DNA of 64,000 nucleotides from Vibrio tapetis subsp. tapetis (GCF_900233005.1 NZ_LT960613.1:18267-82266); one strand, 5' to 3'. Shown: positions 52,171 through 61,032, counted from the first letter of the stretch. Program-made: numbers and translations. The notes: generated by a model not told the origin, from the letters alone.

Positions 52171-52241
52171 ATCTGATATTTTAATGATCTTTAGGAACTT
52201 CAATTACACCATCAACAATACCCTACGCCAACCGTTCCATC

Positions 52242-53101
52242 GGGGTTGTTGCAAAAAAATCAGCCAAGACTCAGAATTCAGTTCTGTCTTTTCTGATCGA
52301 GTGACTCAATGACCAATCCCGCATTCAAATGGAAACACTTTGCCCCTGAAATCATTCTTTGGTGCCTTCGTTGGTATGGTTCGACCCCAATGAGCTACGC
52401 CAATCTCAGCGACATGCTGGCAGAACGAGGGGTTTCGGTTAATCGCTCGACCATTTATCGTTGGTTCATTGAGTATGCCCCAGCATTACGCAAGAAGTTA
52501 CGCCGCCATCAGTTCATCCGAACAGACTCTTCGTGGCAGCTCGATGAAACCTACGTCAAGGTGAAAGGGAAATGGCACTATCTGTATCGAGCTATCAACA
52601 AGCAAGGCGAAACACTGGACTTCTATTTCTCACAAAAACGTAATAAAAACGCGGCTTATCAGCTCTTGAAACGGTGTCTAAGATACTATGATGTAGACAC
52701 TCAGCCTAAGACCTTGAACACGGACAAGCATTCCTCGTATGCTCATGCTATTTCGCGCCTGAAGAAGGAGGGACGGCTGCGAGCGGATGTCGAGCAACGG
52801 CAAGTAAAGTATCTCAATAATGGTATCGAGTCCGATCACGCCCCCATCAAGAAGCTCGTTGTCAGCACAGGCGGTTTTAAAATACGAAAGCGAGCTTGGT
52901 CAACCATCGAGGGGTTCGAATCACTTCGAATGTTGAACAAAGGCCAGTTTGATTTCTGGTTACGTCATGATGAGCGTAAAACGCTTGTTCGGGAGAGATC
53001 CGCCTTCATGAATCGTCTCTTCAATGTTGAGGTGGTTTACCAGTAATGGTTACGCACATGACTGGGTAGATCTGCATTCTCTGATTAATTGCAACAGCCC
53101 C
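52242..53101 (+). mobile_element. IS6-family element, intact copy B
   Basis: The 860-bp element has ends GGGGTTGTTGCAA and TTGCAACAGCCCC around an intact transposase gene. Flanks GTTCCATC and TAATTGTC give no target duplication. Confidence 0.95.
52309..53046 (+). CDS. IS6-family transposase (copy B)
   Basis: The intact 245-aa DDE transposase begins with an N-terminal HTH region (SYANLSDMLAERGVSVNRSTIYRW). Catalytic residues lie in SWQLDETYVKVKG, LNTDKHSSY and NNGIESDHAPIK. IS6 elements move by replicative or conservative cointegration, recruiting adjacent genes and making deletions. It differs from copy C by only a few residues. It is probably the source or sister of the remnants in this region. 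Confidence 0.95.
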   Translation: MTNPAFKWKHFAPEIILWCLRWYGSTPMSYANLSDMLAERGVSVNRSTIYRWFIEYAPALRKKLRRHQFIRTDSSWQLDETYVKVKGKWHYLYRAINKQGETLDFYFSQKRNKNAAYQLLKRCLRYYDVDTQPKTLNTDKHSSYAHAISRLKKEGRLRADVEQRQVKYLNNGIESDHAPIKKLVVSTGGFKIRKRAWSTIEGFESLRMLNKGQFDFWLRHDERKTLVRERSAFMNRLFNVEVVYQ

Positions 53102-53226
53102 TAATTGTCCAAAAATCAGTTGGTTCATTGAAGCTTACTAGTTGAAAATATGTGCGTGACTGCATATAATCTTCGAGTTCATATTTTGCTTAAAATCATG
53201 TAATACCTACGTTGCCCACTCTCATT
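53102..53226 (+). repeat. Second copy of the 44.06-44.18 kb sequence, cut by IS5
   Basis: From TTGTCCAAAAATCAGTTGG to TTGCCCACTCTCATT it matches 44058-44175. The right arm of the terminator hairpin is missing because the IS5-family element starts at 53227. The left side abuts IS6 copy B. Confidence 0.85.
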
Positions 53227-54341
53227 GGCTTTGTTGAATCGCTCAGATAACACTCAATTATTCCATTAACATTGAATTCAGTTATCATAGCCAGCCTTTC
53301 ATTCAGGTTGGCTGATTAACAAATGCCTTACAAATACAATGACACCAAACGCCATCATTTTAAGAAGCCTACCTACGCCTTAAATAACTATGGTGAGTAC
53401 AATCAGGCTCTCAAGCAACGCGGGCAGTTCGATATTTGGATATCTGAAGATATCATCAATAATTGGCAATACGACGAACGCGTTTATGACGGTACCAGCT
53501 CATCCGTTAAGTATCCTGACAGCACCATCGAAGCCTGCCATTACATCAGATTGGTGTATAAACTTCCCTTACGTCAAGCTCAGGGGCTGATTGAATGTTT
53601 ACTGACGAAGCTTGGCATGACCAGCCTTCAATGCCCTGATTATACGCTGTTGTCAAAACGGCTGAAGCAGCTCAATTTCACGGCGCCACGCTTTAGAAAG
53701 CATGAAAGGCCAGATGACAAAATTGCAGCGATAGCCATTGATTCAACGGGACTCAAACGGTTTTGTATGGATGGCACCAGGAAAAACATAAAGTTAAGGT
53801 AAAACGAAGCTGGCGAAAGGCGCACTTTGCTGTTGATGAAGCTCACTTCATTCAAGGCGCAGTCCTCACCGATAAAAACACGATGGATGATCAGGTTGTC
53901 GGGGTGTTATGTCAGTCCATCATTACGGATGTCGAGCACGTCAGTGCCGATAAAATGTATGATACCAATGCGGTGTACCAGACATTAGAAAATCATTTCC
54001 CGAATGCTGAGATTGTTATTCCGCCGAAAGACAATACGTTTGCCGATGAGGCTCATCATCCTAAGAGGATGAGCAACTTGATAGGTTGCTTCGCCCTTGG
54101 TATTATAGGTTGGCAGAGCGTACGGCAATACGGAAAAAGGAATATCTCAGAAACCGCCATGCAACGTTACAAAAAGATAATCGGCAATACATTACACAGC
54201 AGGGAGTTTGAAAATCAGTCAAAAGAAATGTTACTCGGTTGTTCTATTTTAAATCGCTTTACTCATCTCGGGATGCCCAATAGCTACCGAGTCGCCTAAC
54301 CGTATCAAAAGACCACCTAGGTTGAGTATTGCAACAAAGCC
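53227..54341 (+). mobile_element. IS5-family insertion sequence
   Basis: The 1115-bp element has ends GGCTTTGTTGAAT (53227) and TTGCAACAAAGCC (complement ending 54341). Its transposase is in two overlapping frames. Immediately to the right lies an IS6 remnant. Confidence 0.88.
53323..54299 (+). pseudogene. IS5-family transposase, split between two frames
   Basis: The first frame (53323-53802) encodes the DUF772/HTH-like N-terminal part through IAIDSTGLKRF, with the first catalytic Asp. The second frame (from about 53763) continues WHQEKHKVKVKRSWRKAHFA and holds the remaining DDE residues to 54299. A single missing base near 53760 would restore one protein of about 325 aa. Some IS5-family members use programmed frameshifting, but no clear slippery heptamer is seen here, so I lean to inactivation. 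Confidence 0.8.
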
Positions 54342-54419
54342 ATGTTGAGGTGATTTACCAGTAATCGTTAAGCCCATGACTGGGTCGTTCTGCATTCTCT
54401 GATTAGTTGCAACAGCCCC
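54342..54419 (+). mobile_element. IS6-family element remnant E (3' end)
   Basis: ATGTTGAGGTGATTTACCAG through TTGCAACAGCCCC matches the last roughly 78 bases of copies B and C, directly abutting the IS5 right end. Confidence 0.85.
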
Positions 54420-54420
54420 G

Positions 54421-54546
54421 ATTTTTTCCGAAGATGAAAGCTTCCAACATTCAAAAGTAATGTTCCGAGGTAAAACCAAATATATTTTGGTTATGACAAA
54501 AAATAATAATGTAAAAGGCGTTATTGCTAAACCTCATAGGCAATAA
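54421..54546 (+). pseudogene. C-terminal fragment of an unknown gene behind an IS6 end
   Basis: An open frame without a start reads FSEDESFQHSKVMFRGKTKY and ends GVIAKPHRQ. It begins right at the IS6 remnant and looks like protein sequence, so it is probably the surviving 3' end of a gene cut by the IS. No family is recognised. Confidence 0.4.
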
Positions 54547-54823
54547 AAAATATTTTATCTGACTCAACCAGCAAGCTTTGGGGCTTAACATTTCAGAACT
54601 TAACCTAAGGCGCTTTTGTCCCTTAATGACCTGAATCTTTGTCTAAAACGTCAGATATCTCTCAAAAGAGAGCATATTAGTGCAACCAAACGTACTGTTA
54701 GTGTGAAGACTATGTTACCATATTGGTTACCAAAAAATCTCCTACGAAGAATTCGAAAATGAATGACTAGAGTTGATAGAAGATTTCAAACAACACCTTG
54801 CCTGATTCTGTAAAGGATGACTA
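54547..54823. other. Apparent gene debris before the lipoprotein gene
   Basis: Near 54727-54804 the + strand reads SYEEFENE, a TGA, then LELIEDFKQHLA before a stop. This looks like the tail of a former gene with one nonsense change. Nothing else is recognised. AAAGGATG near the end is the Shine-Dalgarno of the lipoprotein gene. Confidence 0.35.
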
Positions 54824-55258
54824 ATGAAGAAAAGAGCATTCATATTATCTGCAATATCTATTAGCCTTTTATCTGGCTGTGTTAGTCAGCCACTTAGTAA
54901 TGCTGAGTCAGCTCCGGTTGAAGAATCAAAGATATTGGCACCTATGAGCATTAGACAGGACTTCCCTAATGCAGTAAAAACAGTCGTAAAGCGGGATAGC
55001 GGATTTAGAGGTTCTGCTTGTGATTTTACGGTTTATTTAGATGGAGACCCAATTGTTAAACTAGGCCCTAAAGAAAAATTTGAAATGTTCTTAAAGCCAG
55101 ATATTTACATACTGGGAGCGCAGCCAGAAGGCAATTTATGCGCATTAGGGGTTGGTATGACTGAAGTTGAGGCTAACCTAACCAACGGTAACGCCGCAAA
55201 TTACCGCATTGGTTACGACGAAGGTTCAGGCTTTCAAGTTTATAAGACCGCATTTTAG
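54824..55258 (+). CDS. Small outer-membrane-type lipoprotein
   Basis: The 144-aa product has a lipoprotein signal: MKKRAFILSAISISLLSGC with lipobox LLSGC and Ser-less position +2 (Val). The mature part contains two further Cys residues (GSACDFTVYLDGDP and GNLCALGVG) and a beta-rich domain with EVEANLTNGNAANYRIG. This resembles small DUF2846-type lipoproteins in outline only. It stands between IS copies and has its own Shine-Dalgarno (AAAGGATG). Function is unknown. Confidence 0.75.
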   Translation: MKKRAFILSAISISLLSGCVSQPLSNAESAPVEESKILAPMSIRQDFPNAVKTVVKRDSGFRGSACDFTVYLDGDPIVKLGPKEKFEMFLKPDIYILGAQPEGNLCALGVGMTEVEANLTNGNAANYRIGYDEGSGFQVYKTAF

Positions 55259-55358
55259 TAACACAGAGAAAGTAGAGCCCCTCTCCATTTTTAGATATTT
55301 ATCACTCGAAGAGTCTACATGCCTGAGTAAGCGACATACTGGTTCTCTTAGTTTGCAC

Positions 55359-56218
55359 GGCTTTGTTGCAACTAATCAGAGAGTGCAGATCTACCCAGTC
55401 ATGGGCTTAACTATTACTGATAAATCACCTCAACATTGAAGAGACGATTCATGAAGGCGGATCTCTCCCGAACAAGCGTTTTACGCTCATCATGACGTAA
55501 CCAGAAATCAAACTGGCCTTTGTTCAACATTCGCAGTGATTCGAACCCCTCGATGGTTGACCAAGCTCGCTTTCGTATTTTAAAACCGCCTGTGCTGACA
55601 ACGAGCTTCTTGATGGGGGCGTGATCGGACTCGATACCATTATTGAGATACTTCACTTGCCGTTGCTCGACATCCGCTCGCAGCCGTCCCTCCTTCTTCA
55701 GGCGCGAAATAGCATGAGCATACGAGGAATGCTTGTCCGTGTTCAAGGTCTTAGGCTGAGTGTCTACATCATAATATCTTAGGCACCGTTTCAAGAACTG
55801 ATAAGCCGCGTTTTTATTACGTTTTTGGGAGAAATAGAAGTCCAGTGTTTCGCCTTGCTTGTTGATAGCTCGATACAGATAGTGCCATTTCCCTTTCACC
55901 TTGACGTAGGTTTCATCGAGCTGCCACGAAGAGTCTGTTCGGATGAACTGATGGCGGCGTAACTTCTTGCGTAATGCTGGGGCATACTCAATGAACCAAC
56001 GATAAATGGTCGAGCGATTAACCGAAACCCCTCGTTCTGCCAGCATGTCGCTGAGGTTGCCGTAGCTCATTGGGGTCGAACCATACCAACGAAGGCACCA
56101 AAGAATGATTTCAGGGGCAAAGTGTTTCCATTTGAATGCGGGATTGGTCATTGAGTCACTAGCTCAGAAAAGACAGAACTGAATTCTGAGTCTTGGCTGA
56201 TTTTTTTGCAACAACCCC
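55359..56218 (-). mobile_element. IS6-family element, intact copy C
   Basis: The 860-bp element is in inverse orientation to copy B. Ends are GGCTTTGTTGCAA (55359) and the complement of GGGGTTGTTGCAA (56218). No target duplication is present: GTTTGCAC against CAATTTAA. Confidence 0.93.
55414..56151 (-). CDS. IS6-family transposase (copy C)
   Basis: The intact 245-aa transposase is nearly identical to copy B (for example SYGNLSDM for SYANLSDM, QFLKR for QLLKR, EVIYQ for EVVYQ). All DDE residues are retained. B and C are inverted relative to each other, so recombination between them could invert the 53.1-55.4 kb segment with the IS5 element and the lipoprotein gene. Confidence 0.95.
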   Translation of the reverse strand: MTNPAFKWKHFAPEIILWCLRWYGSTPMSYGNLSDMLAERGVSVNRSTIYRWFIEYAPALRKKLRRHQFIRTDSSWQLDETYVKVKGKWHYLYRAINKQGETLDFYFSQKRNKNAAYQFLKRCLRYYDVDTQPKTLNTDKHSSYAHAISRLKKEGRLRADVEQRQVKYLNNGIESDHAPIKKLVVSTGGFKIRKRAWSTIEGFESLRMLNKGQFDFWLRHDERKTLVRERSAFMNRLFNVEVIYQ

Positions 56219-56222
56219 CAAT

Positions 56223-56504
56223 TTAATGACCTCCAGCCGTGTTCGTTTGATGAACATCGTCCAAATTCGATTTTGTTCGTATTTTAGATGATTGCTCTAA
56301 GGTTCTTAATGCCTTAGCTACTTGGTCTGTATTTCTAGCTGAGAAAACAAACTCTGAAGCTTTTCCGTTACTGTCCTTGTATTTAACTGCGTATTGCTTC
56401 GGCATTGTCTTGTTTAGAGTAGTTCGAGTGAAGGCTCTCACTAGCGTAACAATAAACGGGTACGCAATGATGAGTCCTATCACTATCACTGTACCTGTAT
56501 CCAT
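56223..56504 (-). CDS. Small membrane-anchored protein, 93 aa
   Basis: An N-terminal hydrophobic helix (VIVIGLIIAYPFIVTLVRAF) anchors a short cytoplasmic domain with a beta-like stretch (QYAVKYKDSNGKASEFVFSA) and a polar tail. It starts nine bases after the frame-disrupted gene upstream and likely forms one operon with it. Its 3' end is four bases from IS6 copy C, so the C-terminus may have been altered. No family is recognised. Confidence 0.6.
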   Translation of the reverse strand: MDTGTVIVIGLIIAYPFIVTLVRAFTRTTLNKTMPKQYAVKYKDSNGKASEFVFSARNTDQVAKALRTLEQSSKIRTKSNLDDVHQTNTAGGH

Positions 56505-56513
56505 AAAAAGCCC

Positions 56514-57358
56514 TTACTGGTCAACATGCCAGTGTTTATTTACTTTATGTATGGTATATGTGTTAGTTTTTCTTACACCTTTTCGTGTAACGTCCTTTTC
56601 GAGTAAGACTTCCATCTTGTCTTTTGTTCGGAATGTAACTGCACCTTGATCAATGCGATTTTGAAACGCTTCATCAACCATTGTAGCTGTTACTGCACGT
56701 TTGTGACCATGCACGTATACTCGCCATTTGCCTTCGGGAGTCAACGATACTTGCTCCACAGAAACAAGGTGATCTAATGTCCAATTATCTAACTGCTCTT
56801 CAGTTGCACCTTCAAAAAGAGTTTCAGCCCTAGTTTTAGGGAACGCAATGGTCGTTTGGTTGTTTTGAGACACGAAAACCCTATCTAGATCTAGGCGCTC
56901 AAACGGTTCAACAAATATCCTCTGAAGCTGGGCGGTGATTGTACTATCAGAAGAAAGCTTTACAACCTCATTCGTTGTTTTTTTAACCTCTCCTGAATCT
57001 AAGTCTTTTACTTCGACTTCACCGTTTTCACCCTTTATGACGTCTAGGTTTTTTCGTCCTTTTCTCCAGTCAATGTAGCCTAGAATACCGCCATGACCGA
57101 TAGCAGTGATACCAATAAGCCCCATTAAATGAGCAGCAGTTATTTTGACACCACCCAAGATAGCCAGTTCAATAGCAAAACAACCTTCTTTGAAAGCTTG
57201 GACATCGACGACAATATCTTCATCTTTATCTGTTTTTTACTTACTCGCTGAACAAGGATATCTAGCGCACTAAGTACATCCCTTGTAACAGAAATATCCA
57301 TTGAATGATTTTCAGTAGCATTACCTTCATAGTGCAGTTCAAAGTGATCTGGTTGCAT
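56514..57358 (-). pseudogene. Unknown membrane-associated protein gene with a frame change
   Basis: The first frame from ATG 57358 reads MQPDHFELHYEGNATENHSM to LVQRVSK near a run of six A (about 57222). The second frame then carries DEDIVVDVQAFKEGCFAIEL, a hydrophobic helix (LMGLIGITAIGHGGILGYI) and a roughly 170-aa soluble C-terminal domain to 56514. One extra A would fuse them into about 281 aa. The domain content is unrecognised. It is paired with the small membrane gene downstream, so it could be a two-gene accessory system of unknown job. Confidence 0.6.
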
Positions 57359-57558
57359 CAAAAAAACAGTTCCTTGTATCCACAATTTATATGCATCTAT
57401 ATTAGATGTGGCCAGATAATAAAGATAGTAGATAAGTCAAAAAGTTAGCGAAGGAATACTGAAAAGTGTATAGGAAATCTGAGAGTTTACAGGCTGATGA
57501 TTTCGAATCGCTTTATTGAACATAACTACACTTAATCCGTACCAAAAATCAAACCTCC

Positions 57559-57584
57559 AGCACGAGCAGTTTACTGCTCGTGCT
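57559..57584 (-). terminator. Inverted repeat, probable terminator
   Basis: A perfect 12-bp dyad AGCACGAGCAGT / ACTGCTCGTGCT has a 2-base loop and is followed on the - strand by GGAGGTTTGATTTTT. It lies just after the gene fragments at 57591-57844. Confidence 0.7.
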
Positions 57585-57590
57585 AGCTCT

Positions 57591-57844
57591 TCAATCATGT
57601 GAGCGAATCGGATGAAGTTGGTAATGATAATTTCTTAATTCTTCACTGACTTGATACTGCTCGAATTTAAAGTAACGTTGATCTGTTAAGCAGTGAGTAA
57701 ACTTGCCTAATTCATTGGTATGTATGAACAACGAGATTGGTGCAACTTAGCGATTATCATCATCGAAGCAATAATCAATGTGTGCTCTATCGAGATAAAC
57801 AACGTCTCTATCCTGAGTCGGCGTCTCTTCAACAAGTTTTGTCT
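57591..57844 (-). pseudogene. Two overlapping C-terminal gene fragments
   Basis: On the - strand, LVEETPTQDRDVVYLDRAHI ending DDDNR stops at 57747. It is followed in another frame by LFIHTNELGKFTHCLTDQRY ending PIRSHD at 57591. Both read like natural protein. The upstream side is cut by IS6 remnant F at 57845. They are probably the remaining 3' end of an operon that continued into the genes now at 58019-61000. Confidence 0.45.
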
Positions 57845-57993
57845 TTTCTGGTTACGTCATGATGATCGTAAAACGCTTGTTCGGGAGAGATCCGCCTTCA
57901 TGAATCGTCTCTTCAATGTTGAGGTGATTTACCAGTCATGGTTACGCCCATGACTGAGTAGATCTGCATTCTCTGATTAATTGCAACAGCCCC
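57845..57993 (+). mobile_element. IS6-family element remnant F (3' end)
   Basis: TTCTGGTTACGTCATGATGA through TTGCAACAGCCCC matches the last about 150 bases of copy B. Confidence 0.88.
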
Positions 57994-58018
57994 ATGACTT
58001 AATTCCTTGAGTTTTTAA

Positions 58019-58390
58019 TTAACCGAAAACACTTAACCCTTTGTCGGATATACGCCAATAGATTTTGGCCGTGTTTCTTTGGTAGCTATCACCAATAACG
58101 ACTTGGCCATCTTTATCTAACACTCGTCGCTCAATAAAACCCGCATCGAGTAGGAAATAGAGCACCTTATGAGAGTTACTAAGACTCGGCACATCGAGTA
58201 GTTGCTCTTTCAGTGAATTAGCCTCATAGAAAAAGGTTTCATCATCTGATTTCAATCGTTCGACCTTGCCATTATCCAAGTTGTGATAACAAAGATTCAT
58301 GATCGTTAAAAGCTGAAAGCACAACGATTGTCTAGGCAATTGAGAAAGCTCATGTAAGTACTTAATTCTTTGTTCATATGAAAAACTCAT
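58019..58390 (-). CDS. Hypothetical protein, last gene of the par operon
   Basis: The 123-aa product looks like a winged-helix protein: RIKYLHELSQLPRQSLCFQLLTIMNL, then NSHKVLYFLLDAGFIERRVLD and YWRISDKGLSVFG at the C-terminus. Its ATG overlaps the TGA that ends the upstream frame (TCATGA), so it is translationally coupled to the par-linked genes. A DNA-binding or partition-linked role is possible but unproven. Confidence 0.6.
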   Translation of the reverse strand: MSFSYEQRIKYLHELSQLPRQSLCFQLLTIMNLCYHNLDNGKVERLKSDDETFFYEANSLKEQLLDVPSLSNSHKVLYFLLDAGFIERRVLDKDGQVVIGDSYQRNTAKIYWRISDKGLSVFG

Positions 58391-58455
58391 GACGGATTCT
58401 CTTGTTTTTGTTTTTTGATGTCATTCACTGCATTAACGCAAACCTTAAGCCACTG

Positions 58456-58599
58456 CTAACCTAATTCACCTTCTAGGTTAGCAGGGAGGCTTTGACTCAG
58501 AGCCTCATAACTTGGTGTATCACCACCAAACTCACGAACGTAAAAGGCCAACATCACAAACCATTCACTGTTTTTCGTAGGAGTCCAGTTTCTAGCCAT
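58456..58599 (-). CDS. Small par-operon ORF ending at an amber codon with open sequence beyond
   Basis: ATG 58599 overlaps the stop of the gene upstream (ATGGCTAG). The frame reads MARNWTPTKNSEWFVMLAFY and stops at TAG 58456-58458 after 47 codons. The same frame then continues QWLKVCVNAVNDIKKQKQ to a TGA that overlaps the next gene's ATG at 58390. That junction is typical of an intact operon, so the TAG is probably a recent nonsense change in a gene of about 70 codons. Readthrough is an alternative. Confidence 0.5.
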   Translation of the reverse strand: MARNWTPTKNSEWFVMLAFYVREFGGDTPSYEALSQSLPANLEGELG

Positions 58600-58851
58600 A
58601 AGGCAAATAGTATGCAGATTTAGCTATCCATTGGGGTAGGTGCTTATATTTTAGAGGTTGGTAAACACGATTGCACAACCAATCCGCACTCATTGATTCT
58701 TTGTCAGAGAGTGATTTGGATTTAGCCATTTCAAACAGCATACAGGCGCTAAGTTCGCGGTCTTCACGTTACTCTCAACGGTATTAAAAAATGCCACAAC
58801 TAATGTACGGTATTCATCTTTAAGAGTTTCATTGTAGTTATTCGTATTCAT
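58592..58851 (-). pseudogene. Small par-operon gene with a frame change
   Basis: ATG 58851 reads MNTNNYNETLKDEYRTLVVAF up to VESNV and then runs to an early stop at 58690. In a neighbouring frame the sequence REDRELSACMLFEMAKSKSL continues to 58592, ending YYLPYG just over the start of the next ORF. One frame change near 58765 would give about 86 aa. The overlaps with both neighbours indicate it was a coupled gene of the par operon. Confidence 0.5.
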
Positions 58852-59242
58852 CTGAGTTCTCTTTTTGTGCTTGCTTGGCAAGTTCTAACCACTCGCCTAA
58901 TAACGCTTTCCAACTTTCATTGATTGGGTAGTCATTCAAGAGAAGAAAGCGAGCTGCAATAGCTTTTTCAATATCAGTATTTGGCAACCAATTAAGTTCA
59001 ATCAACAAGTCAAAGGTGGCTCTACAAGCCCATTGAGGAGCACGACTTTCAATAACCCAAGCTTTCATTACTTCACCCGGGGGAGGCGGCCTATGACTAA
59101 CATAGGCCCGTTCAACCGCTCTCGTCGTTATTTGTTCAATGGCTTGAGTAGCGCTGCCTTCAAAGTTTAATGAGTACAACTTAATTAGTTTGGCTCGATG
59201 TGTATTCACGACTCGAGCCAACTTCTTTTTATTAGTAGACAT
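58838..59242 (-). CDS. Hypothetical par-operon protein, 134 aa
   Basis: The product starts with a basic segment (MSTNKKKLARVVNTHRAKLI) and continues with helices (ATQAIEQITTRAVERAYVSHR, ALLGEWLELAKQAQKEN). It overlaps the parB stop by 11 bases and the next ORF by 14, so it is part of the same polycistronic message. No family is recognised. Its place directly after parB suggests a role in maintenance. Confidence 0.65.
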   Translation of the reverse strand: MSTNKKKLARVVNTHRAKLIKLYSLNFEGSATQAIEQITTRAVERAYVSHRPPPPGEVMKAWVIESRAPQWACRATFDLLIELNWLPNTDIEKAIAARFLLLNDYPINESWKALLGEWLELAKQAQKENSDEYE

Positions 59243-60206
59243 GCTCTATCGAGTGATACCCAATCACTGAGATATCTCTGGCTGGTACGGTCAATTTCCC
59301 AGGACTAGCATCAAGTACAATAACGATTTGTCCACTTTCAGCTTGGCCATTGAGATCAATGAAGCCTTGCTCCCCCTCAAACGATATTCTTATTCCATTA
59401 TTTTGCGGAGTAGGCGTAGCACCTGATACTGTCGTTTGAGTGACTTCATTTAAAGGCGTCTCATTCGTTACTTCTTGATGTTCAGGGGAGGATTGTTCTT
59501 CATCAGCTTGTTTTGATTTAGCCTTTTTCTTAGAAGCCTTTAGGCTTTTTACAAGCTCTTTAGCTTCTTTACGTGAAACAGGGGATTCAAGAAGTTTCTT
59601 TGTTTCTAACTCGCTGAGTTCTCCTGCAATACGTAGAGAGTTGACCGTATCAACATCACGGATAATACCATTGTGATAAGCAAGCTCAATATAAGGAGGA
59701 CATTGAGCCGCCTTTCGAAAAGCGCTAATACGAGACTCAGATAAGCTCACAACATTGGCTAGATCTTTGTTCTCAACAATCCCTTGTTCTTCCATTAGCA
59801 GCTCTAAAGGCGCGCCTGTTTCAAAAGGGGTAAGGTCGCTTCTATGAAGGTTTTCTGATAGTTGTGCTAATACTGTTCCCGCGTCACGCACCAAACATTC
59901 TACGTGAGTGATTTTGTCACTCAGGTTGGCCGCCCTCCAACGACACTCACCCACTTGTATTTTGTAGCCACGAATATCTTTACGAGTCACAACAATGGGT
60001 TGAAGCTGGCCAATATCGTCCATGTTTTTAGACAGATCGGCAATGTACTCTTTATCAAAGAATTTGCGTACCTGTTCGGATGAATAAATCTCCTCTTTAG
60101 GAATCAGAACAACGCTCTCACCAGGTTTTACCTCGTTGATTTCTTCATCGAGCAACGATTTGGACTTGTTTTTCATTAAGGCTTTAAAGTCTTTTTTATT
60201 ACTCAT
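59232..60206 (-). CDS. parB: ParB, plasmid partition DNA-binding protein
   Basis: The 324-aa product has an N-terminal ParB nuclease/CTPase-like domain (IYSSEQVRKFFDKEYIADLS, IGQLQPIVVTRKDIRGYKI, GECRWRAANL) and Box II-like AQLSENLHRSDLTPFETG. An HTH follows (NKDLANVVSLSESRISAFRKAAQ). The C-terminal part is charged with a Lys-rich linker. It binds parS and with ParA positions plasmid copies at division. The start overlaps the parA stop (ATGA). This is the segregation ParB, unlike the 607-aa leading-region protein. Confidence 0.93.
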   Translation of the reverse strand: MSNKKDFKALMKNKSKSLLDEEINEVKPGESVVLIPKEEIYSSEQVRKFFDKEYIADLSKNMDDIGQLQPIVVTRKDIRGYKIQVGECRWRAANLSDKITHVECLVRDAGTVLAQLSENLHRSDLTPFETGAPLELLMEEQGIVENKDLANVVSLSESRISAFRKAAQCPPYIELAYHNGIIRDVDTVNSLRIAGELSELETKKLLESPVSRKEAKELVKSLKASKKKAKSKQADEEQSSPEHQEVTNETPLNEVTQTTVSGATPTPQNNGIRISFEGEQGFIDLNGQAESGQIVIVLDASPGKLTVPARDISVIGYHSIEHVY

Positions 60207-61000
60207 GACAACACCTCCGCTTTCAACTCAAACTCTTGCATCAAAGCATCGATATTGATGTATTCAGCTTTTTTCGCGTCATATTCAATAATGCTTTGCT
60301 TGAACGCTGAGGCTTCTGAAACCCTAGTTGTATGGATCACCTGAGTCTTGAATACCAGATCGCCATAATCCTCAGATAACTTAGTAGCGAAGTAATCTTG
60401 CAATTGAGTTGGGACTTTTTTCACCATGTTTAGATACATACCTAATACAGATACATCCAAACCATAAGTGCTTTTGATACGCGCTACAGATTTAAGGATC
60501 TTCGATACACCTTGAAAACTGTCTTCTTCTGCTGTGGTAGGAATCAATAAACCATCACACCCGATAAGGGCCGAGTATTGCAGGTTTCCAACAGAAGGGG
60601 CGGTGTCGATAAATACGTAGTCGTATTGTGCAGCCAGTTTATTGATGTTTTGGGCAAAGAAACCAATTTCATCATTTGTACAGTTGTTAAGACTGCTGAT
60701 GTTGAAAGTAGCACCAAAGATATGAAGATTAGAATTGAGTTCGACAGGCTCACCATAGAACTCTTCATCAAAGAATGAAATGACATTCGCCTCACCGACT
60801 TTTCGAGTGATAGAGGCGGGTTTCGCTTTACTCTCATCATTTTGGTCAAAATACTTATCCGTCAAATTACATTGCGGGTCCATATCTACAACCAACACTT
60901 TTTTATTGCGCACATGAGAAAAGTAGTAAGCTAAATTCACAACAGTAGTCGTTTTACCGACTCCACCTTTTTCATTACCGATTGCGATGATTTTACCCAT
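60203..61000 (-). CDS. parA: ParA, plasmid partition ATPase
   Basis: The 265-aa product has deviant Walker A NEKGGVGKTTTVVNLAYYF at residues 8-26, Walker A' VLVVDMDPQCNLT and Walker B YVFIDTAPSVGNLQYSAL. The short N-terminus means no HTH of the P1/F SopA type, so regulation is probably by ParB or by ParA without its own DNA-binding domain. A perfect palindrome lies 21 bases upstream. It heads an operon of at least parA, parB and four small overlapping genes. Confidence 0.95.
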   Translation of the reverse strand: MGKIIAIGNEKGGVGKTTTVVNLAYYFSHVRNKKVLVVDMDPQCNLTDKYFDQNDESKAKPASITRKVGEANVISFFDEEFYGEPVELNSNLHIFGATFNISSLNNCTNDEIGFFAQNINKLAAQYDYVFIDTAPSVGNLQYSALIGCDGLLIPTTAEEDSFQGVSKILKSVARIKSTYGLDVSVLGMYLNMVKKVPTQLQDYFATKLSEDYGDLVFKTQVIHTTRVSEASAFKQSIIEYDAKKAEYINIDALMQEFELKAEVLS

Positions 61001-61020
61001 TGTATTACTCCTTTGAGACT

Positions 61021-61032
61021 GGCGTTAACGCC
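61021..61032. promoter_or_regulatory. Palindrome upstream of parA
   Basis: GGCGTTAACGCC is a perfect 12-bp palindrome 20 bases upstream of the parA start. It is a candidate operator or part of parS. No array of copies was found nearby. Confidence 0.45.

Noticed and set aside
55209..55439. ORF running from the lipoprotein gene into IS6 copy C
   Set aside because: It overlaps the end of the lipoprotein gene out of frame and reads into the IS end.
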